6,008 nt of DNA from NCBI GenBank assembly GCA_003520455.1, contig DOUV01000562.1, positions 260 to 6,267 of the forward strand. The letters run 5' to 3'. The notes beneath the pieces were generated by a model. That model was given only the letters and a program-made list of their open reading frames with translations. It searched no databases and had not been told where the DNA came from. Positions 1 through 4,081 of this stretch are shown here, piece by piece. A program made the translations under genes and the position numbers. Origin of the DNA: Chloroflexota bacterium. Its GTDB lineage: Bacteria; Chloroflexota; Anaerolineae; Ardenticatenales; Ardenticatenaceae. Positions within the stretch are counted from its first letter, which is position 1. Each line of letters starts with the position of its first letter.

Positions 1-14
1 TATGGAAGAGGGTG

Positions 15-51
15 TGTCGCGTGGCGAGCGCGTCGCGCTCGCCACGCGACA
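15..51. repeat. 17-bp perfect inverted repeat with 3-base loop
   Basis: Bases 15-31 and 35-51 are exact reverse complements (TGTCGCGTGGCGAGCGC with its partner), leaving a GTC loop. It is about 105-140 bases past the stop of the 570-aa gene. Neither side has a T run, so it is not a classical intrinsic terminator. It may act as a Rho-independent stop of the hairpin-only kind, as an mRNA 3'-end stabiliser, or as a REP-like palindrome. Confidence 0.75.
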
Positions 52-61
52 GCAATAGGAG

Positions 62-102
62 CGAAAGGAACAAACTTTCGGCCACGAAGGGCACGGAAAG
101 GA
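62..102. repeat. Small hairpin and degenerate CACGAA-type repeat fragment
   Basis: CGAAAG at 62-67 pairs with CTTTCG at 75-80 around a 7-base loop. Directly after it, CCACGAAGGGCACGGAAAGG (about 83-102) resembles the CACGAAA/GCGAAAGG units of the 125-bp repeats at 2926 and 3136. It is best read as a decayed fragment of the same repeat class. It lies downstream of the phosphorylase-like gene. Confidence 0.4.
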
Positions 103-154
103 AAACAGATTCGGGTAACCCCTGGCGAGAACAAAATACTCAAGCCTCCACTCG

Positions 155-1867
155 CTACTGCCCCGTCTCCTGCTCGAAGATGCGCTGCAGAATGGCCAGG
201 GTGGTCGCATAGGTGGCATCCACGCCCCGGTAGGAGAGGCTCTCGGAGAGCAGCGCCTGGCGCTTGCTGTAGGGCGTGTCGGAGACGTAGTGCAGCACGC
301 CGATGTCGTAGCGGGCATTGATGAACAGGTTGACGATCTCGTTGACCGGGTAGCGTTTGGGGTAGATGTTCTCATAGACCGCGCTCAAGTACGGCCCGGC
401 CTCCATCTCGATATCGGTGTAGCCTTCTTTGTAGAAGACGTGCATAAAATCGCGGTTCTGCAGAAGCGTCCCGCGCACGGTGACGGCTTTCTGGTTATCG
501 AAGACCGTGCCGTAGAGCAGATAGTTGCCCGCGTCGCGAGCCGTGAAGCAATTACGGAAGAGGAAGGTGTTCTGCGAGTGCTCGTCGTAGACCACGTTCG
601 GGATCATGACGTCGCCGACACGCCCATTCAGGGTGGCGGCTTTCCCCATGATGTAGACGCCCAAAATGCTTCCAACGCTCGTCATGACCTGGGAGAGAAG
701 CTGGTAGGCCGCCATCCCCAGGGGGTAATCCACGTTGACGATCAGGGCATTCGAGTGGCGCAACTTCGCCAGGTCGAGGCCCAGCGTCTGGAGCCGGGGA
801 TCGAAGCCGTCGGGATCGAGTTTGTTCAGCTCGATAATCTGAGCATCGACATCGAGGTAGAGGGGGTTGGCGATGTGGTGGATGCCACGCTGCCGATTCC
901 AGGCCTCGCGGTCCTCTCTTCGGCGCCGGTCACTACGCAAGAAGAAGCGGAGGGTGTAATAGAGCAGATTGCACCGGTGGGGATCGGAGGTGCGCACGCG
1001 GGCGTACTCATCGCGCAGCCCCTCGGGGTTGGTCTCGTCGAGGAATCCGACAATCTCAGCCTCGCGCGCCGGGGCATAACCACCCAGCACGTTGATCAGA
1101 CTATGGGTGTTGCTCGAGACGAAGTAGACCGGCCGGTAGCGCAAGAACATCTCGTCGCCCTGCACGGCGATCGTGTCCCACCAGCCCCGGGTCGCGCGGT
1201 GGTAGTCGGTCAGCGAGCTGGCCAGCAGGTTGACGTGCAGATCCTTGCGCCGCGCCGCGATCTGCGCCAGCCGCTGGGCCAGGCGGTCGCCGAACAGGCG
1301 TTGGAGCTGCTGCCACTCGCGATTGTCGAGGCCGAGCGTCTCGCGAATCAGCTCGATCACCTCCTCGGTCCACGGCTCGCCGGCCACGAGCGCGTCGAGA
1401 TGGGCGCGGATCACCGGCTCGGAGAGAAACGAGTGCAGCTTGTTCCACTCGATCTGGAAGGTCGTCAGAATTGGGATGAGATCGTCGATATCGGAGACGC
1501 TGGCGATGAACGCCGCGAGGGTATCGCGGCCATCAAAGAACAGCTTGCGCCGCCGGGCCGGCGCCTCGACCGGCTGCCAGTTGGCCACGTTGGGGTAGCT
1601 TCGGCGGTCGAAGACTTCCTCCGACTGGCCGAGCACGACCAGGTTGGTCTGGACGATGCAGGGCGGAAGCCGCAGGACGGCGTAGGTAAACGCGGCGATA
1701 TCGGGCAGCGGCTCTTCCGCCTGAACGTGGAGGCTGGAGCCCATCGCCGCGTGGGTCTCCTCCAGCGACCTGACCCGAATCGCCCCGCTGCTCCGCAGAA
1801 GCGAGTAATAGGTGCGGAGGTACAACTCAATCTCTTCGTTTCCGGCTGAAGGAATGGCTCGATCCAT
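155..1867 (-). CDS. Nucleoside phosphorylase-like C-terminal domain fused to an unknown N-terminal region
   Basis: 570 residues from an ATG with GAGAGGAG close upstream (4-base gap). The frame is open 27 codons further, but that extension crosses the 13-bp hairpin and has no ribosome site. Residues 370-570 show purine nucleoside/uridine phosphorylase features in order: NALIVNVDYPLGMAAYQLLS (373-392), a Gly-rich VYIMGKAATLNGRVGDVMIP (404-423; compare G-x-GG-L then GD-x-x-x-P), DIEMEAGPYLSA (485-496; compare the substrate-binding D-M-E) and YVSDTPYSK (527-535; compare the catalytic S-D). Residues 1-360 are unrecognised and mostly helical and charged; TTFQIEWNKLHSFL (135-148), TDYHRATRGWW (220-230) and SSNTHSLINVLGGY (251-264) look like conserved-motif candidates. 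No signal peptide or membrane helix is present. The substrate is unknown; nucleotide or nucleoside cleavage is inferred from the fold only. It probably shares an mRNA with the translin-like gene upstream. Confidence 0.72.
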   Translation of the reverse strand: MDRAIPSAGNEEIELYLRTYYSLLRSSGAIRVRSLEETHAAMGSSLHVQAEEPLPDIAAFTYAVLRLPPCIVQTNLVVLGQSEEVFDRRSYPNVANWQPVEAPARRRKLFFDGRDTLAAFIASVSDIDDLIPILTTFQIEWNKLHSFLSEPVIRAHLDALVAGEPWTEEVIELIRETLGLDNREWQQLQRLFGDRLAQRLAQIAARRKDLHVNLLASSLTDYHRATRGWWDTIAVQGDEMFLRYRPVYFVSSNTHSLINVLGGYAPAREAEIVGFLDETNPEGLRDEYARVRTSDPHRCNLLYYTLRFFLRSDRRRREDREAWNRQRGIHHIANPLYLDVDAQIIELNKLDPDGFDPRLQTLGLDLAKLRHSNALIVNVDYPLGMAAYQLLSQVMTSVGSILGVYIMGKAATLNGRVGDVMIPNVVYDEHSQNTFLFRNCFTARDAGNYLLYGTVFDNQKAVTVRGTLLQNRDFMHVFYKEGYTDIEMEAGPYLSAVYENIYPKRYPVNEIVNLFINARYDIGVLHYVSDTPYSKRQALLSESLSYRGVDATYATTLAILQRIFEQETGQ

Positions 1868-1916
1868 ACGGCTCCTCTCTGCGCTCCCCTGAGTCGTGCA
1901 TGCGGTGCGCGCGGAA

Positions 1917-1951
1917 AAGGTGCGACGCAGCTCCGAGGTGCGTCGCACCTT
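1917..1951 (-). terminator. 13-bp intergenic hairpin, weak terminator or processing site
   Basis: AAGGTGCGACGCA at 1917-1929 and TGCGTCGCACCTT at 1939-1951 are exact reverse complements with a 9-base loop. On the minus strand the stem ends in TTTT, half of which lies in the stem itself, so termination would be partial at best. It begins 12 bases after the translin-like stop and leaves a 49-base leader before the next start, in which no promoter is evident. It therefore probably tunes read-through or protects the upstream mRNA end. Confidence 0.6.
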
Positions 1952-1962
1952 CGTGCCGGCCG

Positions 1963-2592
1963 CTACCGGATCCGCTGCTCGAACCGCTCGAGGGCGCGCT
2001 GCAGCTCGCGCTGTTTCATCACCACGGTGACGTCGCCGCGGGTCCGTTCGAGGACCCCGCGCAGCATATCACTGGTCCGGCGGATATTCCCGGTGATAGC
2101 GTGGGGGAAATCCACGGTGATGAGCTGGCTGTAGACCTCCTCCATCGCCTCCAGCAACCGCTCGGCCTCGCCCATCTCGTCGTGGCGGATCAGGTCGAGC
2201 ACGTAGCGGCGCAACTCGCTGGCCGCCTCACCCAGACCATTGAGGTAGCTGGCGTCTTCGACTTCCAGCTCCTCAGGGGTTGGGAGCGGCTGGTTCTGGA
2301 CAATCGCCTTCGTCAGGTGCGCCTCAACGTACTCTTTCTGGGCGTCCTGAACGTAGCCGGTGAAGTAGATGTCCGGCTGCTCGTGGGTCCGGCGATGCAT
2401 CTCATCGATGATCGGCTGCATTTCCTGGAGGATCGCCTGCGCCTCCTCGAACTCACGGCGGTGCACCGCTCGAATGGCGTGCGAGGCGTGCTGAACCACG
2501 CGGCGCGAAAGGGCGAGGGCCTCCTCGCGCACGGCGTTCTTGCTCTCCAGGCGCGCATCAATGGCCTGTACGATCTCGTCCAGGTTGTTCAC
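1963..2592 (-). CDS. Translin/TRAX family protein, putative ribonuclease or RNA-binding protein
   Basis: 209 residues from a GTG start, all helical and without membrane segments, close to the usual translin-fold length. Family blocks appear in order: REEALALSRRVVQHASHAIRA at 22-42, FTGYVQDAQKEYVEA at 77-91, YLNGLGEAASELRRYVLD at 116-133 and FPHAITGNIRRTSDMLRGVL at 162-181, followed by ERTRGDVTV. Eukaryotic translin and TRAX assemble into the C3PO ring that cleaves RNA; TRAX uses two Glu in an E-x-x-E motif plus an Asp. Here Glu87 and Glu90 in KEYVEA reproduce the E-x-x-E pair, and Glu122 may stand where the Asp lies. A TRAX-like RNase activity is therefore possible but unproven. Prokaryotic members are often mislabelled haloacid dehalogenase; no HAD DxD motif is visible. 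It is the first gene after the promoter at 2658-2686 and lies 95 bases before the next gene on the same strand. Confidence 0.8.
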   Translation of the reverse strand: MNNLDEIVQAIDARLESKNAVREEALALSRRVVQHASHAIRAVHRREFEEAQAILQEMQPIIDEMHRRTHEQPDIYFTGYVQDAQKEYVEAHLTKAIVQNQPLPTPEELEVEDASYLNGLGEAASELRRYVLDLIRHDEMGEAERLLEAMEEVYSQLITVDFPHAITGNIRRTSDMLRGVLERTRGDVTVVMKQRELQRALERFEQRIR

Positions 2593-2600
2593 GACGTGGT

Positions 2601-2609
2601 CTCCTCCTG
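2601..2609 (-). promoter_or_regulatory. Shine-Dalgarno of the translin-like gene
   Basis: The minus strand reads CAGGAGGAG here, a near-perfect anti-16S match, 8 bases before a GTG at 2592-2590. This sets the start at GTG. The frame stays open upstream to 2646, but that extension would translate the leader hairpin and has no ribosome site of its own. Confidence 0.8.
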
Positions 2610-2610
2610 C

Positions 2611-2641
2611 AAAAAAGGGCAGAGCGCCTTTGCCTCTGCCC
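2611..2641 (-). terminator. Terminator-like hairpin with T6 in the leader of the translin-like gene
   Basis: On the minus strand, GGGCAGAG (2641-2634) and CTCTGCCC (2624-2617) form an 8-bp perfect stem around a 9-base loop. A run of six T's (2616-2611) follows immediately, the form of an intrinsic terminator. It lies between the predicted start of transcription (about 2651) and the Shine-Dalgarno (2609-2601). It may attenuate expression of the downstream genes, or it may be a repeat copy that originally ended upstream transcription. No antiterminator pairing is obvious in so short a leader. Confidence 0.65.
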
Positions 2642-2657
2642 CGCACCGATGGGGAAG

Positions 2658-2686
2658 ATTATAGTCGGGTGGGGAGTGAGGGGCAA
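2658..2686 (-). promoter_or_regulatory. Sigma-70-type promoter of the translin/phosphorylase unit
   Basis: On the minus strand, TTGCCC (2686-2681) is separated by exactly 17 bases from a perfect TATAAT (2663-2658). Transcription would begin near 2651, giving a leader of about 60 bases before the GTG start at 2592. It is the best promoter match seen in the window and sits directly upstream of the first gene of the left unit. The matching position in the repeat copy at 3973-4055 has lost the TATAAT. Confidence 0.65.
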
Positions 2687-2840
2687 TCAGGGCAGGATCG
2701 TGCCAGCCATGGCTTGATCTGGTGGCCGGCGCCCATCAGGCTGAGCCGGTCATCACGGGAGCGGGTGGCCGCAGCCGTGGCCCGGTCCCTCGTCGTGTCC
2801 CAGGAGTCTCATCATAGCATTTCGAGCGCCCCCTGGGAGC

Positions 2841-2857
2841 GCGGGCGTCTCGCCCGC
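2841..2857. repeat. GCGGGCG hairpin in a common GC-rich intergenic motif
   Basis: GCGGGCG at 2841-2847 and CGCCCGC at 2851-2857 form a 7-bp stem with a TCT loop, preceded by CTGGGAGC. The context GGGAGCGCGGGCGTCTCGCC is a recurrent intergenic palindrome type in GC-rich bacteria, and its reverse translation (GGRDARAPRG) is a familiar spurious peptide. No T run follows. Confidence 0.5.
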
Positions 2858-2925
2858 CGGAGGCCGCCGGTTGTGGCTCAGCACCGGCTCCTATACCGTG
2901 TCCGAACATCCCGAGCGAAGATGGG

Positions 2926-3050
2926 GTTGGACCACGGAATCCGCGAAAGGGCGCGAAAGACACGAAATGTTTTGGCGGTGTTTGGTGGCCTTCCGTGACT
3001 TTCGTGTTTCAGGTGTTCTCTGCATGCTTATGAGGGTACCCGTATGCCAT
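2926..3050. repeat. 125-bp direct repeat, copy A
   Basis: Partner of 3136-3260. It differs at 12 positions, several of which weaken the internal pairing (TTTGGTGG here against TTTCGTGA in copy B). This suggests that copy A is the more decayed of the two. Both copies carry the 8-bp palindrome GGGTACCC near the right end. The 85 bases between the copies are unique in the window. Confidence 0.88.
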
Positions 3051-3135
3051 CAGTTTTAACCAAAACGGTGCCATACCCCTTGCTCCCGTCATAGTTGGTA
3101 TGATAGGATGGCCGCTTGCCGGTAGGTGGGGGACT

Positions 3136-3260
3136 GTTGGACCACGGAATTCGCGAAAGGGCGCGAAAGGCACGAAATTTTTTCGCGGTGTTTCGTGACC
3201 TTCCGTGACCTTCGTGTTCCAGGTGTTCCCTGCATATCTATGAGGGTACCCGTATGCCAT
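3136..3260. repeat. 125-bp direct repeat, copy B
   Basis: This copy aligns with 2926-3050 at a constant offset of 210 bases, with 12 mismatches and no gaps (about 90% identity). It begins GTTGGACCACGGAAT, runs through repeated GCGAAAGG/CACGAAA units and the complementary TTTCGTG/TTCCGTG units, and ends GAGGGTACCCGTATGCCAT. The CACGAAA (3171-3177) and TTTCGTG (3191-3197) blocks can pair, so the unit can form a hairpin. Such CACGAAA-rich elements are a familiar class of intergenic repeat in several bacterial phyla. Confidence 0.88.
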
Positions 3261-3322
3261 CTCGTCGCTCACGGAAGGGTTATGAGTTCGGTTCGCTGTC
3301 TTAGGCACCCGCCACCAGACCA

Positions 3323-3384
3323 CCGGGCAAGGCATCGCCGGAGGCGCATGATCGGAGACTTCCGAAATCTGACGCCTTGCCCGG
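3323..3384. repeat. Long-range inverted repeat enclosing two small hairpins
   Basis: CCGGGCAAGGC at 3323-3333 pairs perfectly with GCCTTGCCCGG at 3374-3384. The 40 bases between contain CGCC-GGA-GGCG and TCGGA-GAC(T)-TCCGA, so the segment can fold as a three-way junction. It matches no riboswitch or structured RNA that I recognise. It may be an undescribed small structured RNA, a MITE-like palindromic remnant, or a nested set of repeats. Confidence 0.45.
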
Positions 3385-3493
3385 CGCGCTGGGGTGAGTA
3401 CTGGATAGAGTGGAGCCCTTGTGCTTCCCCCTCGACGGGTTACGATCGGACCGGTGGGTGTTGTTGGTTACCGGTGCCCGCTGCCGCTTGTTC

Positions 3494-3516
3494 CATCACG
3501 CCGGGCCGGCGTGATG
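3494..3516. repeat. Perfect 10-bp hairpin
   Basis: CATCACGCCG at 3494-3503 and CGGCGTGATG at 3507-3516 are exact reverse complements with a 3-base GGC loop. No T run follows on either strand, so it is not an obvious terminator. It looks like one of the REP-like palindromes that fill this spacer. Confidence 0.6.
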
Positions 3517-3623
3517 AGGGACGCTTCGTCGCGCCGGCCACGCGGTGCGAGGCGGGGCAGGCGGGCGCCGTCTGAACAGACGACGGACGGTCGCCGGATT
3601 CGGACGGCCGAGATAGGCACAAC

Positions 3624-3654
3624 GGGCGGGGAGTGAGGTGCGACCAGGCACGAT
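3624..3654. repeat. Fragment resembling the terminator-like repeat
   Basis: The plus-strand segment GGGCGGGGAGTGAGG followed by TGCGACCAGGCACGAT resembles 2667-2698 (GGGTGGGGAGTGAGG, then GGCAATCAGGGCAGGAT). Only the promoter-side half of the element is present; the hairpin half is missing. The resemblance is short and GC-rich, so it may be partly chance. Confidence 0.35.
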
Positions 3655-3678
3655 GGGAACGAGAGCGGGGGATCTCGG

Positions 3679-3705
3679 TTGACGCCATTATACACGGCGT
3701 GTCAA
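3679..3705. repeat. Imperfect inverted repeat around a TATAAT-like core
   Basis: TTGACGCC at 3679-3686 faces GGCGTGTCAA at 3696-3705, with two extra bases in the right arm, around ATTATACAC. On the minus strand it contains TTGACA and TATAAT, but only 7 bases apart, which is too close for a sigma-70 promoter. It could be an operator-like palindrome or chance; no gene follows for about 1 kb on the minus strand. Confidence 0.35.
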
Positions 3706-3972
3706 TCCCTGGGCGGTCTCCAGGCATGGAGGTGCCCTTGTGCCGGGTGCCCGCACCAGGTCGCCTGACCGGCGACGCGCGTGGATGCGTGGGGCCTGGG
3801 GCACCACCGCGGCCAGCAAGCGAGATCCCTGCTACACCTGGAACCAAATCCCGACCCGAGTGTCAGGATATGCGGAATGGCGGGGTCAAGCGAGGGAGTG
3901 AAACGGGCACTGAGGCGACAACGGGAGGCCACCGAACCGGCGCGGATCGACCGGGCGGGCCACCGATCACAG

Positions 3973-4055
3973 CCTGCACAAAAGGGCAGAGGGCCTTTGC
4001 CTCTGCCCCCGCACTGATGGGAAGATGAGCGTCGGGTGGAGGGCGCTGCAATCAG
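3973..4055 (-). repeat. Terminator-like intergenic repeat, copy 2 (downstream of brxL)
   Basis: This segment matches 2606-2690 along its length with a few substitutions and small gaps: the shared CCTGCA edge, the A run, the GGGCAGAG hairpin, GCAC-GATGGG, GTCGGGTGG, and the shared CAATCAG edge. The TATAAT of the other copy is replaced here by a non-promoter sequence (GCTCAT on the minus strand), so only the terminator part should work. The resemblance reaches well beyond the hairpin, so the two copies share ancestry and are not just two GC-rich terminators. Confidence 0.75.
3980..4008 (-). terminator. Intrinsic terminator of the pglZ-brxL operon
   Basis: On the minus strand, a 9-bp perfect stem (arms 4008-4000 and 3992-3984, GGGCAGAGG with CCTCTGCCC) with a 7-base loop is followed by TTTT at 3983-3980. 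It lies 74 bases after the brxL stop with no gene between, which is the expected place for the operon's terminator. The T run is short. The hairpin belongs to a longer repeated element also found at 2606-2690. Confidence 0.75.
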
Positions 4056-4081
4056 CGAGGGGTTCCCTCCGCCTGCATTTC

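Larger units (their letters stand above)
2606..2690 (-). repeat. Terminator-like intergenic repeat, copy 1 (carries promoter and leader hairpin)
   Basis: Partner of 3973-4055. This copy contains both the TTGCCC/TATAAT promoter and the GGGCAGAG hairpin, and its left edge (CCTGC) runs into the Shine-Dalgarno of the translin-like gene. The other copy lies behind brxL and works as a plain terminator. The same sequence family therefore occupies two regulatory roles in one window. Confidence 0.75.
2691..3972. other. Repeat-rich intergenic region without a supported gene
   Basis: About 1.3 kb between the two minus-strand gene groups. All open frames here, on both strands, translate to low-quality Arg/Pro/Gly-rich sequence that crosses the nucleotide repeats, and none has a convincing Shine-Dalgarno or family motif. 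The contents are nucleotide-level structure: a GCGGGCG-TCT-CGCCCGC hairpin, two 125-bp direct repeats, a possibly branched inverted repeat at 3323-3384, a 10-bp hairpin at 3494-3516, a fragment resembling the terminator-like repeat near 3624-3654, an imperfect inverted repeat at 3679-3705 and a small 6-bp hairpin at 3760-3776. No tRNA, CRISPR array or transposase remnant was seen. Confidence 0.7.

Noticed and set aside
290..1849. A 519-codon plus-strand open frame antisense to the 570-aa gene
   Set aside because: It lies inside the minus-strand gene, has no Shine-Dalgarno or family motif, and its Val/Glu/Asp/Arg-rich translation is what GC-rich third positions give on the opposite strand. The minus frame carries the phosphorylase motifs.
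1868..1948. N-terminal extension of the 570-aa protein by 27 codons
   Set aside because: The extension would start inside the 13-bp hairpin without a ribosome site, whereas GAGAGGAG precedes the ATG at 1867.
1900..2664. A 254-codon plus-strand open frame antisense to the translin-like gene
   Set aside because: It runs through an intergenic hairpin, the whole translin-like gene and its leader hairpin. The minus frame shows all translin blocks and a strong ribosome site.
2811..2816. TATGAT on the minus strand as a second promoter upstream of the translin-like gene
   Set aside because: The position 17 bases upstream reads CTCCCA, a poor -35, and a far better promoter lies nearer the gene.
2926..3260. 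CRISPR array
   Set aside because: There are only two units of 125 bp with one 85-bp spacer and internal palindromes; no short regularly spaced repeats and no cas genes.
3126..3575. A 149-codon plus-strand open frame in the spacer
   Set aside because: It begins in direct repeat copy B and the same peptide pattern recurs in copy A. There is no ribosome site, and the composition is Arg/Pro/Cys-rich.
3687..3705. TTGACA and TATAAT on the minus strand as a promoter
   Set aside because: The two hexamers are only 7 bases apart instead of about 17, and nothing is encoded for about 1 kb downstream. Kept only as an imperfect inverted repeat.
3440..3847. A 135-codon minus-strand open frame in the spacer
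   Set aside because: It is Pro/Arg/Ser/Gly-rich, crosses a 10-bp palindrome and an inverted repeat, and shows no recognisable motif or Shine-Dalgarno.
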